Of a stretch of DNA of 64,000 nucleotides, positions 1 to 9,821 are shown piece after piece. Source of the stretch: Brytella acorum (GTDB lineage: Bacteria > Pseudomonadota > Alphaproteobacteria > Acetobacterales > Acetobacteraceae). Made by a program: the position numbers and the translations under genes. The notes under the pieces are model-generated. The model was not told the origin of the DNA. It searched no databases and saw only the letters and a list, made by a program, of their open reading frames with translations. Positions within the stretch are counted from its first letter, which is position 1. The number at the start of each line of letters is the position of its first letter. The stretch covers positions 680,454 to 744,453 of the forward strand of contig NZ_JARBJP010000001.1 in assembly GCF_029309905.1 (NCBI RefSeq), written 5' to 3'.

Positions 1-443
1 TCCTGCGCAAGGATTTCATTCTCGATCCCTGGCAGGTTCATGAAAGCCGCCTCATCGGCGCGGACGCGATTCTGCTGATCATGGCCGCGCTGACCGATGT
101 TCAGGCGGCTGAACTGGTGGCGCTCGCGCGCGGTCTCGACATGGACGTGCTGTGCGAGATCCATGACGAGGCTGAACTGAACCGTGCGCTTGGACTCGAT
201 GTCCTGCTGATCGGCATCAACAACCGCAATCTCCGGACGTTGAAGACGGATATCCAGACGACGCTCGATCTGGCCCCGCTCGTGCCGCCTGATCGCATAG
301 TTGTGTCCGAGAGCGGTATCCGCACGCAGGACGACGTTCATCGTGTCGGTGAGGTCGGAGCGAGTGGTGTGCTGGTGGGCGAAAGCCTGCTGCGTGAGGC
401 CGATCCCGGCCTGGCGGCCCGAAGGCTGCTCGGCTTTTTCTGA
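1..443 (+). CDS. trpC: Indole-3-glycerol phosphate synthase, C-terminal part (5' truncated by window edge)
   Basis: The frame is open from base 3 and gives about 146 residues of TrpC, the tryptophan-pathway enzyme that closes the indole ring from CdRP. Visible family motifs are LRKDF at the very start (catalytic Lys region), the strand GADAILLI, the segment IGINNRNL, and the phosphate-binding end VSESGI followed by GVLVGESL. These are the last strands of the (beta/alpha)8 barrel. The N-terminal half lies outside the window. The gene is followed by about 200 bp with no gene before pdhA. Confidence 0.95.
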   Translation, partial: LRKDFILDPWQVHESRLIGADAILLIMAALTDVQAAELVALARGLDMDVLCEIHDEAELNRALGLDVLLIGINNRNLRTLKTDIQTTLDLAPLVPPDRIVVSESGIRTQDDVHRVGEVGASGVLVGESLLREADPGLAARRLLGFF

Positions 444-653
444 CATTTTCGTTAGATCCCCGACCGACTGGTGGGTGTGTCGACGTGGGCCTTCAACTGG
501 TTGTCAGCCCAGGGCTTATGGACAGCCGGGCGTCGATCGGTGAAAAATTCACACGGATGCGACAAACGATCGAACATAAAAGTGGCAACGTGCGCGCCAA
601 CATGACAGGCCGTCGCGCGTTCTTTCATGCATTCTGATCCTGAAAGGCTAACC

Positions 654-1673
654 ATGTCAGCAGAGAACACTGGAGAGGCTTCCGCCGTCCCTCCCGATCA
701 CAACGGTCCGGCCCTGCCGATGGATGTGGTGCGCAAGGCCTATCGGGACATGCTGCTGCTGCGCAGGTTCGAGGAAAAGGCCGGACAACTTTACGGCATG
801 GGTCTGATCGGCGGTTTCTGTCATCTCTATATCGGTCAGGAAGCGGTCATGGTCGGCCTCGCCCTGTCGCTGAAGGAAGGAGACAAACTCGTCACGTCCT
901 ACCGCGACCATGCCCATATGCTAATGATGGACATGACGCCGCGCGGCGTCATGTCCGAGCTGCTCGGGCGCCGGGACGGGTATTCCCACGGCAAGGGCGG
1001 TTCGATGCATATGTTTTCGCGTGAGAAGAACTTCTATGGCGGCCACGGTATCGTGGGAGCCCAGGTTTCGATCGGCACGGGCCTGGCCTTCGCGAACCAG
1101 TATCGCGGCACGGATGAGGTGGCTCTGGCATTTTACGGCGAGGGTTCCGCCCAGCAGGGGCAGGTCTACGAGAGCTACAACTTTGCCGCTCTGCACAAGC
1201 TGCCCTGCATCTATGTCATCGAGAACAATCGCTATGGCATGGGCACGAGCCTGGATCGTGCCTCAGCCGTGAAAGATCTCTCGAAGATTGGCGAGCCATG
1301 GGGCATTCCGTGTCTCAAGGTGAACGGGATGGATCTGTTCGCCGTCCACGAAGCGGCGCAGCGGGCCGTCGCGCATTGTCGTGCGGGCAAGGGGCCGTTC
1401 CTGCTGGAAATGGAAACCTATCGTTATCGCGGGCATTCGATGTCCGATCCGGCGAAGTATCGGGATCGCGCCGAAGTGGATGAAATCCGCAAAAATCATG
1501 ATCCGATCGATGCGATCCGTCGTGTCCTTGAAAAAGGTGGCGTGAGCGAAGACGAGTTCAAGGATATCGAGAAGGACGTAAAGGCGGTCGTCGCCGATGC
1601 CGCGGAATTCGCGCAGGCCAGTCCCGAACCCGACCTCTCGGAGCTTTGGACCGACGTGCTGGTGGAGGGCTGA
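654..1673 (+). CDS. pdhA: Pyruvate dehydrogenase E1 component, alpha subunit
   Basis: This 339-residue protein is the E1-alpha of the pyruvate dehydrogenase complex, which decarboxylates pyruvate on thiamine diphosphate in the cytoplasm. The ThDP/Mg motif runs from YGEGS to ENN (about residues 160-185), and the phosphorylation-loop region [13 protein letters not shown] is intact near residue 256. ATG at 654 is preferred over the in-frame ATG at 627 because AAAGG lies 6 nt upstream of it. The gene opens the operon pdhA-pdhB-pdhC-lpdA-lipA and is followed after 4 nt by pdhB. Confidence 0.96.
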   Translation: MSAENTGEASAVPPDHNGPALPMDVVRKAYRDMLLLRRFEEKAGQLYGMGLIGGFCHLYIGQEAVMVGLALSLKEGDKLVTSYRDHAHMLMMDMTPRGVMSELLGRRDGYSHGKGGSMHMFSREKNFYGGHGIVGAQVSIGTGLAFANQYRGTDEVALAFYGEGSAQQGQVYESYNFAALHKLPCIYVIENNRYGMGTSLDRASAVKDLSKIGEPWGIPCLKVNGMDLFAVHEAAQRAVAHCRAGKGPFLLEMETYRYRGHSMSDPAKYRDRAEVDEIRKNHDPIDAIRRVLEKGGVSEDEFKDIEKDVKAVVADAAEFAQASPEPDLSELWTDVLVEG

Positions 1674-1677
1674 TCTC

Positions 1678-3030
1678 ATGGCGACTGAAATTCTGATGCC
1701 CGCGCTTTCGCCGACCATGACGGAAGGCACGCTGGCGCGCTGGACCCGCAAGCAGGGAGATCACGTGTCTCCGGGTGACGTGATCGCCGAGATCGAAACC
1801 GACAAGGCGACGATGGAGGTGGAAGCCGTCGAAGCCGGTATTCTGGGACGCCTCCTGATCGAGGAAGGCACGGAAGGCGTGGCCGTCAATACGCCGATTG
1901 CGATCCTCGTCGAGGAAGGCGAGGAGGTGAGCGTAGCGCCAGCAGCCAAAGCGGTTGCGCCCGACGAGGCCACAACGCCATCGCCGCAAGTGGATGCTCC
2001 GAAGCCAGGCGCTCCCAAGGGCGCTGAAGTCGCGCCGGAGCCCGAATGGGGCGAGACGGCCGAGATCACGGTCCGTGAGGCGCTGCGCTCGGCGATGGTG
2101 CTGGAAATGCGGCAGGACGACGATGTGTTCCTGCTCGGTGAAGAAGTCGCGCAGTATCAGGGCGCCTACAAGGTCAGCCAGGGCATGCTCGAGGAGTTCA
2201 GCGCGCGCCGCGTGATCGACACGCCGATTACGGAACACGGCTTCACGGGCATGGCCGTCGGCGCGGCGATGACGGGGCTGAAGCCGATCGTCGAGTTCAT
2301 GACCATGAATTTCGCGATGCAGGCGATCGACCATATCGTCAATTCGGCGGCCAAGACGCTCTATATGTCCGGCGGCCAGCTTGGCTGTTCGATCGTGTTT
2401 CGCGGCCCCAACGGCGCGGCGGCGCGTGTCGGCGCGCAGCACTCCCAGTGTTATGCGAGCTGGTATGCCCATGTGCCGGGACTGAAGGTGCTGGCCCCCT
2501 GGTCGGCGGCGGATGCGAAGGGGCTCCTGCGCGCGGCGATCCGCGATCCGAATCCCGTCGTGTTCCTTGAGAACGAAATCCTCTACGGGCAGAAATTCCC
2601 GTGTCCTGTGGACGACGATTTCATCCTTCCGATCGGCAGGGCGAAGATCGAGCGCGCGGGCACGCACGTCACGCTGGTGGCTTTTTCGATCATGGTGGGT
2701 GTGGCGCTCGAGGCCGCGGACATGCTCGCGGTCGAGGGGATCGAAGCCGAGGTCATCAATCTGCGTTCCATCCGCCCGCTCGATACCGAGACGATCATCG
2801 GCAGCGTTCGCAAGACGAACCGGGTGGTTTCCGTCGAGGAAGGCTGGCCGGTCGCGGGCATTGGCGCGGAGATCTGCGCGATGGTCTGCGAACAGGCTTT
2901 CGATGATCTTGATGCTCCGCCGGCGCGCGTCTGCGGGCTCGATGTCCCGCTGCCTTATGCCGCCAATCTTGAAAAACAGGCCCTTCCGAAACCCGACTGG
3001 GTGGTGGATGCGGTCCGCAAGCTCTTCTGA
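1678..3030 (+). CDS. pdhB: Pyruvate dehydrogenase E1 beta subunit with N-terminal lipoyl domain
   Basis: The 450-residue protein has an N-terminal lipoyl domain (residues 1-80, lipoylated Lys43 in ETDKATME), an Ala/Pro/Glu-rich linker (about 85-130), then the transketolase-type E1-beta (pyrimidine-binding and C-terminal domains). The lipoyl-E1beta fusion is typical of Alphaproteobacteria. The start at 1678 follows the pdhA stop by 4 nt, and a longer reading frame from 1597 lies inside pdhA and is not used. The lipoyl-coding DNA closely resembles that of pdhC. Confidence 0.96.
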   Translation: MATEILMPALSPTMTEGTLARWTRKQGDHVSPGDVIAEIETDKATMEVEAVEAGILGRLLIEEGTEGVAVNTPIAILVEEGEEVSVAPAAKAVAPDEATTPSPQVDAPKPGAPKGAEVAPEPEWGETAEITVREALRSAMVLEMRQDDDVFLLGEEVAQYQGAYKVSQGMLEEFSARRVIDTPITEHGFTGMAVGAAMTGLKPIVEFMTMNFAMQAIDHIVNSAAKTLYMSGGQLGCSIVFRGPNGAAARVGAQHSQCYASWYAHVPGLKVLAPWSAADAKGLLRAAIRDPNPVVFLENEILYGQKFPCPVDDDFILPIGRAKIERAGTHVTLVAFSIMVGVALEAADMLAVEGIEAEVINLRSIRPLDTETIIGSVRKTNRVVSVEEGWPVAGIGAEICAMVCEQAFDDLDAPPARVCGLDVPLPYAANLEKQALPKPDWVVDAVRKLF

Positions 3031-3041
3031 GGTTCGCAGAG

Positions 3042-4307
3042 ATGGCCATTGAAATCCTGATGCCGGCGCTTTCGCCGACCATGACCGAAGGCACGCTTGC
3101 GCGCTGGCTCAAGAAGGAAGGCGAAGCCGTTTCGGCCGGTGATGTGATCGCCGAGATCGAGACCGACAAGGCGACCATGGAGGTCGAGGCCGTCGATGAG
3201 GGCATTCTCGGTCGCATCTTCGTGCCGGAAGGCACAGAAGGCGTGGCGGTGAACGCGCCGATCGCCGTTCTTGTCGAGGAAGGCGAGGCGGTGCCGGAAG
3301 CCTCCGGTTCTGCCGGGGCGGCTCCGAAAAAAGCGGAGGCGCCCGTCGGCACCGATGCTGTTTCCACCGGGACCGTTGCGGACACATCGAAGGCGAAGCC
3401 TGACGTCAGCGAGGGCGGGCGAGTGATCGCATCGCCTCTGGCTCGACGCATCGCCCGCAAGGCGGGGCTTGCGCTGGAGACGCTGAATGGTTCCGGTCCA
3501 CGGGGGCGGATCGTGCGCCGTGATGTCGAAAAAGCGCTCGAAGCCGGCTCCGGCAAAACTGTCCCTGCCGAAAAGACGACCGTGTCGGTGGCGCCCCCTG
3601 TTGACGCGGGTGGAGTGGCAAGGGTTCCGCACAGCTCCATCCGCAAGGTGATCGCGCGTCGCCTGACGGAAGCTAAGCAGAGCGTGCCGCATTTCTACGT
3701 GGCGATGGATATCGAGCTCGATGCGCTGCTCGCGTTGCGCTCCCAGCTCAATGCGGCGTCTCCGTCAGAGGGTGAGGGCGCCTTCAAGCTCTCGGTCAAC
3801 GACATGCTGATCAAGGCGGTGGCGCTGGCGTTGAGGGTCGTGCCTGGCGTCAATGTCAGCTTCGCCGAGAACGAGATGATCCAGTACGAGGATGTCGATA
3901 TCTCGGTCGCGGTTTCCATTCCCGATGGCCTGATCACGCCGATCATCCGTCAGGCGGATCGCAAGTCGCTGCGCGAGATCAGCAGCGAGGCCAAGGCGCT
4001 GATCAAGAAGGCGCGCTCCGGCAAGCTCAGGCCCGAGGAGTTCCAGGGCGGGACGTTCTCGATCTCCAATATGGGCATGTTTGGCGTCAAGGAATTCTCG
4101 GCCATCATCAATCCGCCGCAGGCCGGGATTCTGGCGATCGCGGCGGGCGAGAAGCGCGCCGTGGTCCGGGGCGACCAGCTTGCGATCGCCACCGTGATGA
4201 CGGCGACGCTCTCGGTCGATCATCGCGCCGTCGATGGCGCGCTTGGCGCGGAATGGCTGGGTGCGTTGCGCGATATCGTTCAGAATCCCTACCGTCTGGT
4301 GGTATGA
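3042..4307 (+). CDS. pdhC: Dihydrolipoamide acetyltransferase (PDH E2)
   Basis: The 421-residue E2 core transfers the acetyl group from lipoate to CoA. Domains in order are one lipoyl domain (Lys43 in ETDKATME), a flexible linker, a peripheral subunit-binding domain (about residues 127-165, [13 protein letters not shown]), a second linker and the catalytic acyltransferase domain ending with the active-site motif DHRAVDG (His near residue 394). It lies 11 nt after pdhB, and its stop codon overlaps the lpdA start as ATGA, which suggests translational coupling. Confidence 0.96.
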   Translation: MAIEILMPALSPTMTEGTLARWLKKEGEAVSAGDVIAEIETDKATMEVEAVDEGILGRIFVPEGTEGVAVNAPIAVLVEEGEAVPEASGSAGAAPKKAEAPVGTDAVSTGTVADTSKAKPDVSEGGRVIASPLARRIARKAGLALETLNGSGPRGRIVRRDVEKALEAGSGKTVPAEKTTVSVAPPVDAGGVARVPHSSIRKVIARRLTEAKQSVPHFYVAMDIELDALLALRSQLNAASPSEGEGAFKLSVNDMLIKAVALALRVVPGVNVSFAENEMIQYEDVDISVAVSIPDGLITPIIRQADRKSLREISSEAKALIKKARSGKLRPEEFQGGTFSISNMGMFGVKEFSAIINPPQAGILAIAAGEKRAVVRGDQLAIATVMTATLSVDHRAVDGALGAEWLGALRDIVQNPYRLVV

Positions 4308-5716
4308 AAAACATGGATAGTTTCGATCTGATCGTTGTCGGTGGTGGGCCGGGGGGCTATGTCGCGGCCCTGCGCGCGGCCCAGCTCAAGATGAATGTGG
4401 CGCTCGTGGAAAGCACGCATCTCGGCGGGATCTGTCTCAACTGGGGCTGCATCCCGACCAAGGCGCTGCTGCGCGCATCGGAAATCAACCATCTGCTGCA
4501 CGATCTCGCGCCTTACGGGTTCGCGGCGGATAACGTGCGCTACGACCTCGAAACAGTCGTGGGTCGCTCGCGCAAGGTATCGCAGCAGCTCTCGCGCGGC
4601 GTCGCGCATCTGCTCAAGAAGGCCAAGGTGAAGGTTTTCGACGGACGTGCGAAACTCGTCGGCAAAGCCGGTGAACGACACAAGCTGGTCGTGACGAAGG
4701 ACGGCAGGGATGTCGCAGAGATCGCGGCTTCCAACGTCATCCTGGCGACGGGCGCGCGGGCGCGACATTTCCCGGGTCTGGAGCCGGATGGCGAGCTTGT
4801 CTGGACCTATCGCGAGGCGATGGTGCCGAAGGAGATGCCGAAGCGGCTGCTCGTCGTGGGGTCAGGCGCGATCGGGGTCGAATTTGCGTCGTTCTATCGG
4901 AACATGGGCGCGGAGGTGACGATCGCCGAGGTCGCGGATCGCATCCTGATCGCCGAGGATGCCGAGATCAGCGGTCTCGCGCAGAAGGCTTTCGAAGCGC
5001 AGGGCATGAAGATTCTGACGGGCGCGAAAGTCGGCCCCCTCAAAAAAGCCGACGGCACGGTTTCGACGGTCATCGAGACGCCGAAGGGCAGAACCGAACT
5101 GACGGTGGATCGTGTCATTCTCGCGGTCGGCATCGTCGGCAATGTCGAGGATCTGGGACTGGAAGGCACGAAGGTGCAGGTCGATCGCACGCATATCGTG
5201 GTCGATGGTCTGTGCCGGACGGGCGAGAAAGGTATCTTCGCCATTGGCGATGTCGCGGGCGCGCCCTGGCTTGCCCACAAGGCGAGCCATGAGGGCGTGA
5301 TCGTGGTCGATGAAATCGCGGGCCGGAATCCTCATCCGCTGAGTCCGCTGAACATTCCCGGCTGCACCTACAGCCGCCCGCAGGTGGCATCCGTAGGGCT
5401 TACGGAAGACAAGGCGAAGGCGACCGGACGCAAGCTGCGGATCGGCAAATTCCCGTTTGTCGCCAATGGGAAGGCCCTGGCCATGGGTGAACCCGACGGA
5501 ATGACGAAGGTCATTTTCGATGATGAGACGGGCGAGCTGCTCGGCGCGCACATGATCGGCGCGGAAGTGACGGAAATGATCCAGGGTTACGTCATCGCAC
5601 GCACGAGTGAGTTGACCGATGCCGAGTTGAGGGAGACGGTGTTTCCCCATCCGACGATTTCCGAGACCATGCATGAAGCGGTCCTGGCGTCGTCGGGCGA
5701 AGCACTTCATATCTGA
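4304..5716 (+). CDS. lpdA: Dihydrolipoyl dehydrogenase (PDH E3)
   Basis: The 470-residue FAD disulfide oxidoreductase re-oxidises dihydrolipoamide with NAD+. It shows an N-terminal FAD motif (VVGGGPGGY), the redox-active pair Cys44/Cys49 in [13 protein letters not shown], a central NAD motif ([10 protein letters not shown]) and the C-terminal catalytic HPTISE (His near 449). ATG at 4304 overlaps the pdhC stop, and an alternative ATG at 4313 is possible. No lipoyl domain is fused to it, unlike some E3 proteins. Confidence 0.96.
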   Translation: MKNMDSFDLIVVGGGPGGYVAALRAAQLKMNVALVESTHLGGICLNWGCIPTKALLRASEINHLLHDLAPYGFAADNVRYDLETVVGRSRKVSQQLSRGVAHLLKKAKVKVFDGRAKLVGKAGERHKLVVTKDGRDVAEIAASNVILATGARARHFPGLEPDGELVWTYREAMVPKEMPKRLLVVGSGAIGVEFASFYRNMGAEVTIAEVADRILIAEDAEISGLAQKAFEAQGMKILTGAKVGPLKKADGTVSTVIETPKGRTELTVDRVILAVGIVGNVEDLGLEGTKVQVDRTHIVVDGLCRTGEKGIFAIGDVAGAPWLAHKASHEGVIVVDEIAGRNPHPLSPLNIPGCTYSRPQVASVGLTEDKAKATGRKLRIGKFPFVANGKALAMGEPDGMTKVIFDDETGELLGAHMIGAEVTEMIQGYVIARTSELTDAELRETVFPHPTISETMHEAVLASSGEALHI

Positions 5717-5722
5717 CGGCCC

Positions 5723-6697
5723 ATGCAGCGCATCACCATAGATCATCGTAAGCCCACGGCCCGGCACCCTGAAAAGGCGCATCGGCCCGACAATCCCATT
5801 CTTCGCAAGCCGGACTGGATCCGCGTTCGCGCGTCCAACAGCCCGGTCTATAAAGAGACGCAGGCGTTGATGCGTGACCAGAAGCTGGTCACTGTCTGCG
5901 AGGAAGCCGCGTGTCCGAATATCGGGGAATGCTGGTCCCAGCGTCACGCGACCATGATGATCATGGGCGAGATCTGCACGCGCGCCTGTTCATTCTGTAA
6001 TGTCACGACCGGTTTGCCCTATGCGCTGGATGACGACGAGCCTCAGCGCGTGGGCGAGGCCGTCGCCAAGCTCGGTTTGCGGCATGTGGTCATCACTTCG
6101 GTTGATCGCGACGATCTGCCGGATGGGGGCGCCCGGCATTTCGCCCGCACAATCGGCGCCATTCGTGCGGCGTCGCCGGAGACGACGATCGAGATCCTGA
6201 CGCCGGATTTTCTTCGCAAGCGTGGCGCGCTTGAGATCGTGGTGGCGGCGAGGCCCGACGTCTTCAATCACAATATCGAGACTGTTCCCCGTTTGTATCC
6301 CTCGATCCGGCCCGGCGCGCGTTACTACCAGTCCGTTCGGCTGCTGGACGATGTGAAACGCCTTGACCCGTCCATCTTCACCAAGTCAGGTCTCATGCTG
6401 GGATTTGGCGAAGACAAAATGGAGGTGGCGCAGGTCATGGACGATTTCCGGATTGCGGATGTCGATTTTCTCACTCTGGGACAATATCTTCAGCCCTCGC
6501 CGAAACATGCCGCCGTCATTCATTTCGTGACTCCGCTTGAGTTCGACGAATACGCCGCCCTGGCGCGTGCCAAGGGTTTCCTACAGGTGAGCGCCACGCC
6601 GCTGACGCGCTCTTCCTATCATGCAGATGAAGATTTCGCGGCACTCCGGGCAGCGCGTGCGCGCAAACTCGGCGCCGCGATCGCGGAGCACGCCTGA
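5723..6697 (+). CDS. lipA: Lipoyl synthase (radical SAM)
   Basis: LipA inserts two sulfurs into protein-bound octanoyl groups to make lipoate, the cofactor needed by PdhB and PdhC upstream. The 324-residue sequence carries the auxiliary cluster cysteines (Cys59, Cys64, Cys70 in [12 protein letters not shown]) and the radical-SAM triad (Cys85, Cys89, Cys92 in CTRACSFC). It starts 6 nt after lpdA, so the complex and its cofactor enzyme appear co-transcribed. Its TGA overlaps the next ATG by one base. Confidence 0.97.
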   Translation: MQRITIDHRKPTARHPEKAHRPDNPILRKPDWIRVRASNSPVYKETQALMRDQKLVTVCEEAACPNIGECWSQRHATMMIMGEICTRACSFCNVTTGLPYALDDDEPQRVGEAVAKLGLRHVVITSVDRDDLPDGGARHFARTIGAIRAASPETTIEILTPDFLRKRGALEIVVAARPDVFNHNIETVPRLYPSIRPGARYYQSVRLLDDVKRLDPSIFTKSGLMLGFGEDKMEVAQVMDDFRIADVDFLTLGQYLQPSPKHAAVIHFVTPLEFDEYAALARAKGFLQVSATPLTRSSYHADEDFAALRAARARKLGAAIAEHA

Positions 6698-7194
6698 TGC
6701 CGACACATGCGGAACAACGCCTGATCGGCTATACGCCGGAACAGCTTTTCGACCTCGTGGCCGATGTGGCGAAATACCCGCAATTTCTGCCCTGGTGCGT
6801 CAAGGCCGTGGTGAAGACGCAGACGTCCCAGGAACTCGTCGCGGACCTTTCCATCGGTTTTGGACCGTTCCGCGAGACGTTCACGAGCCGGGTGACGCTT
6901 GAGCGGCCGACGCGCATCCGTGTGCGCTACGAAAAAGGCCCGTTTCGCTATCTGAACAACGTCTGGACGTTCACGCCGGATCCGCGTGGCTGTCGCGTCG
7001 ATTTCTTCGTGGATTTCGAGTTCCGTTCCCGCCTTTTGCAGAATGCGATCGGGGTCGTGTTCAATGAAGGGGTGCGGCTGATGGTGTCGGCATTCATCAA
7101 GCGCGCGCGGGATTCCTACGGACCGCCGATCACGCCTTCGTCGGCGCCGAGGGGGGGGAAAGCCTTTACGCCGCCGCAAAGCGGTCCCGCCTGA
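6697..7194 (+). CDS. COQ10/RatA-type START-domain protein
   Basis: This 165-residue protein has a polyketide-cyclase/START fold. The family pattern is visible in YTPEQLFDLVADVAKYPQFLPW at the N-terminus and FEFRSRLLQ with a long C-terminal helix. Members are COQ10 (ubiquinone binding) and RatA (ribosome-associated). Synteny after lipA is common in Alphaproteobacteria, where it is usually annotated as a ubiquinone-binding protein; which role applies is not decided by sequence. The last 15 residues include a G8 run region and look disordered. Confidence 0.85.
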   Translation: MPTHAEQRLIGYTPEQLFDLVADVAKYPQFLPWCVKAVVKTQTSQELVADLSIGFGPFRETFTSRVTLERPTRIRVRYEKGPFRYLNNVWTFTPDPRGCRVDFFVDFEFRSRLLQNAIGVVFNEGVRLMVSAFIKRARDSYGPPITPSSAPRGGKAFTPPQSGPA

Positions 7195-7247
7195 CCCCGA
7201 AAATACGCATGACGCTCTTGAAAGTTCTGTGTCAGGGTATTTCGGGG
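7195..7247 (+). other. Long hairpin directly after the lipA-COQ10 operon
   Basis: CCCCGAAAATAC at 7195-7206 pairs with GTATTTCGGGG at 7237-7247, with one bulged A, and inner TGAC/GTCA bases extend the stem. It begins one base after the stop codon. There is no U-tract behind it, so it is not a classical terminator; it may protect the 3' end of the mRNA. Confidence 0.45.
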
Positions 7248-7330
7248 TGCAACTTATGGCCCTTCTGATCTGTTCTGTAACGGGTGCCGTGCATACGCAC
7301 GGACGGTTCAAAACAAGGGAAGGATACGAG

Positions 7331-7633
7331 ATGAAGAAAATCTCGATCGCCGCTCTGGCGGCCGTAAGCGTTATGGCCACCGCGATGCCGGCTGTGGCAG
7401 CGACCCACCATCACGGTAAGAAATCCGCCGGGCACATGCAGAAGGCCGCATCTGGCGAAATGACGACCGACCAGTTGAACGCGCGCAGCCTTCAGCAGGC
7501 CCAGACACCGGTTCCGGCCACCGAGCCGCCGCCTGCTCCCATGGCCACGCCCACGCCCCCAAGCGCAACGATGCCACCTCCGGCTCCCTCGGTCGTGCCG
7601 GAAAATGCGCCGGTTCCTCCCCAGACGCACTGA
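7331..7633 (+). CDS. Small secreted Pro-rich protein of unknown function
   Basis: I do not recognise this 100-residue protein. Residues 1-24 are a clear signal peptide (two Lys, a hydrophobic core, and a cleavage site near AVAA|TH). The mature part is His/Lys-rich at first and then almost entirely Pro/Ala/Thr repeats, so it is probably disordered and periplasmic or cell-wall associated. ATG at 7331 is chosen because GGGAAGG lies just upstream; a longer frame from 7229 has no such site. A strong terminator follows, so it is likely monocistronic. Confidence 0.7.
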   Translation: MKKISIAALAAVSVMATAMPAVAATHHHGKKSAGHMQKAASGEMTTDQLNARSLQQAQTPVPATEPPPAPMATPTPPSATMPPPAPSVVPENAPVPPQTH

Positions 7634-7660
7634 AAACTGATCCCGTTCTGACCAGCGGAC

Positions 7661-7695
7661 AAAAGCCTTTCCTTATGTAAGGAAAGGCTTTTTCT
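7661..7695 (+). terminator. Rho-independent terminator
   Basis: The 15-nt arm at 7661-7675 and the arm at 7678-7692 form a near-perfect stem with a TG loop, followed by a T-rich tail. It sits 27 nt after the small secreted gene. Confidence 0.9.
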
Positions 7696-7872
7696 TTTCT
7701 GGCGCGATGACGGGCGCTTTGCCGGGCGAAGTCTCCTCGAGCGACCTTCGGGGAGAGCGGAGCGCGACTTGTCGAAATTCGTCGCGCATGGCTGGCCTTA
7801 GTACCTGTGCTTTCTTCTCTTATGGCCCGGCTGCGATCTCCGGGCATCGTATTCGGGGCGTGAGGTGTTCAA

Positions 7873-9318
7873 TTGGCTCACGACAAAACTATGACTCTTG
7901 CCATGTCCACGAACTCTCCGGTGATCGTCTGGTTCCGGGAGGATTTCCGCCTTGCCGACAATGAAGCGCTGTTCGCGGCCAGCCGGATCGGAGCGCCGCT
8001 TTTCTGCGTCAGTATTCTTGAGGACGGAAAATCAGCCATGACAGCTTCTGACTGGTGGCTTGGCAAAACATTGACCACCTTTGATGCCACGCTGAAGGTG
8101 CGGGGAGGGGCGCTTCACGTCTGTCGTGGAAACGCCCGAGAGGTTTTGCCGGAATTGGTGCAGCGTTCGGGCGCGCGGACTGTCCTGTGGAACAGGCGTT
8201 ATGATCCTGATGGGCGAGAAACGGATACGGATCTGAAGCGTACGCTTCGTGATGCAGGAATCGAGGCGCATAGTTTCGCGGGAAACCTCGTCCACGAACC
8301 CTGGACCGTGCGAACGCAGGCCAATCAGCCGTTCAAGGTGTTCACCGCATTCTGGCGGGCAGCGTGTCAGATCGACGATCATCGACCCGTGCTGCCCGCG
8401 CCCGAAAATCTTGATTTCTGGTGGGAAGACGTCTCGCACTGGGATCGATGGGTCGCGGCGACCGCCCTTGAAGACGAGATGGCGTCCCTGGAATGGACGC
8501 GCCCGCTCGAGGCCCATCACGAGGTCAGCGAAAGTGCCGCGCATGAACACCTTGAGACTTTCATCGATACGGCGTTGAGTCGTTACGGCGTCGAGCGGGA
8601 CTTTCCGGCGATGGATGCGACATCGGGTCTGTCGGCCTATCTGCGGTTCGGTCAGGTGACACCCCGACAGATCCGTCAAGCCGTAAGGGAGCGTGATGTC
8701 CGGACGGGCCGGGAGAAGTTTTTTGCGGAACTGGGCTGGCGTGAGTTCGCCTGGTCGCTGCTATGGGAATATCCCGACATGGCGTCGTGCAATCTCCGCT
8801 CCGAATTCGATGCCATGCCGTGGCGGGACGATCCTCAGGGACTTCGCGCGTGGCAGCGGGGGCAGACCGGTTATCCGCTCGTCGATGCGGGGATGCGTGA
8901 ACTCTGGCAGACGGGCGTCATGCATAACCGGGTTCGCATGGTCGTAGCGTCGTTTCTGATCAAGGACCTGCTGATCGACTGGCGTCTGGGCGAACGCTGG
9001 TTCGCGGAAACGCTCGTGGATTACGACCCGGCGAGCAATGCGATGAACTGGCAGTGGAATGCCGGGACCGGCGTTGAATCGGCACCGTTCTTTCGCATGA
9101 TGAATCCCGTTCTCCAGTCGCGAAAATTCGATGTGTCGGGAGCCTATATCCGGCGATGGGTGCCCGAACTTGCCGCGCTTTCCGACAGGGATATCCACGC
9201 GCCCTGGGAGGCGGGAACGCCGCCTTCGCATTATCCGGCCCCGATCGTCGATCACGCCGGGGCACGGCATCGCGCGCTCGACGCCTACGAGCACGTCAGG
9301 AAGTCCAGGCGGCTCTGA
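7873..9318 (+). CDS. phrB: Deoxyribodipyrimidine photolyase (FAD, cryptochrome/photolyase family)
   Basis: The enzyme repairs UV-induced cyclobutane dimers using light. The 481-residue sequence has the N-terminal antenna domain (VIVWFREDFRLADNEAL) and the C-terminal FAD domain, with the family signature from TGYPLVDAGMREL through HNRVRM to NWQWNAGTG. A TTG start at 7873 is proposed because GAGGTG lies 5 nt upstream; ATG codons at 7891 and 7903 are alternatives and leave the antenna domain intact. It has its own upstream region and no evident operon partner. Confidence 0.93.
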   Translation: MAHDKTMTLAMSTNSPVIVWFREDFRLADNEALFAASRIGAPLFCVSILEDGKSAMTASDWWLGKTLTTFDATLKVRGGALHVCRGNAREVLPELVQRSGARTVLWNRRYDPDGRETDTDLKRTLRDAGIEAHSFAGNLVHEPWTVRTQANQPFKVFTAFWRAACQIDDHRPVLPAPENLDFWWEDVSHWDRWVAATALEDEMASLEWTRPLEAHHEVSESAAHEHLETFIDTALSRYGVERDFPAMDATSGLSAYLRFGQVTPRQIRQAVRERDVRTGREKFFAELGWREFAWSLLWEYPDMASCNLRSEFDAMPWRDDPQGLRAWQRGQTGYPLVDAGMRELWQTGVMHNRVRMVVASFLIKDLLIDWRLGERWFAETLVDYDPASNAMNWQWNAGTGVESAPFFRMMNPVLQSRKFDVSGAYIRRWVPELAALSDRDIHAPWEAGTPPSHYPAPIVDHAGARHRALDAYEHVRKSRRL

Positions 9319-9335
9319 ACCGGCCTGGCGGTTTT

Positions 9336-9821
9336 CTAGGCCTCCAAAAGAAGTTCCAGGGCGCGTCGCACGGTCGCGGTGCGGATGGCGGCCCGATCGC
9401 CGGGGAAGTGGCATGTCTCCACGTAAGGCGCGCCATCACCAAGCTGGCGCGCTAAACACACCGTGCCGACAGGCTTGTCCACCGTGCCGCCATCCGGTCC
9501 CGCGATGCCAGTGACGGCGACGGCGAGCTTGGCGTCCGGCGCCATGGACAGCGCGCCCATGCTCATCTCGATCGCCGTGGCCTGGCTTACGGCGCCTTCG
9601 GACTGAAGGGTGCGATCGGTGACGGAGAGCACGCTCTCCTTCATGGCGTTGGAGTAGGTCACGAGGCCGCCGGAGACGACGTCCGACGAGCCGGGAAAAT
9701 GTGTCAGCGCGGCGGCGATCAGGCCCCCGGTGCAGCTTTCCGCCGTTACGACGCGCAGGCCGCGCGTCCGCAGGGTTTGCAGCACTTTGGCCGCGAGAGC
9801 GAGGGTGTCGTCATCCAGCAT
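9336..9821 (-). CDS. pncC: CinA C-terminal domain protein, nicotinamide-nucleotide amidohydrolase
   Basis: The 161-residue protein is a stand-alone CinA C-terminal domain, which deamidates NMN in pyridine-nucleotide recycling. Family motifs are TAESCTGGLIAAALT near residue 24, the segment GGLVTYSNAMK and GIAGPDGGT. No N-terminal MoCF-like domain is present, as is usual in proteobacteria. Its start overlaps the end of the upstream lytic transglycosylase gene by 11 nt, so the leftward group terC-like, slt and pncC is probably one operon. Confidence 0.9.
   Translation of the reverse strand: MLDDDTLALAAKVLQTLRTRGLRVVTAESCTGGLIAAALTHFPGSSDVVSGGLVTYSNAMKESVLSVTDRTLQSEGAVSQATAIEMSMGALSMAPDAKLAVAVTGIAGPDGGTVDKPVGTVCLARQLGDGAPYVETCHFPGDRAAIRTATVRRALELLLEA

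Noticed and set aside
7151..7158. G8 run near the end of the COQ10-like gene as a frameshift site
   Set aside because: It lies in the last 15 codons, so a slip would only change a disordered tail.
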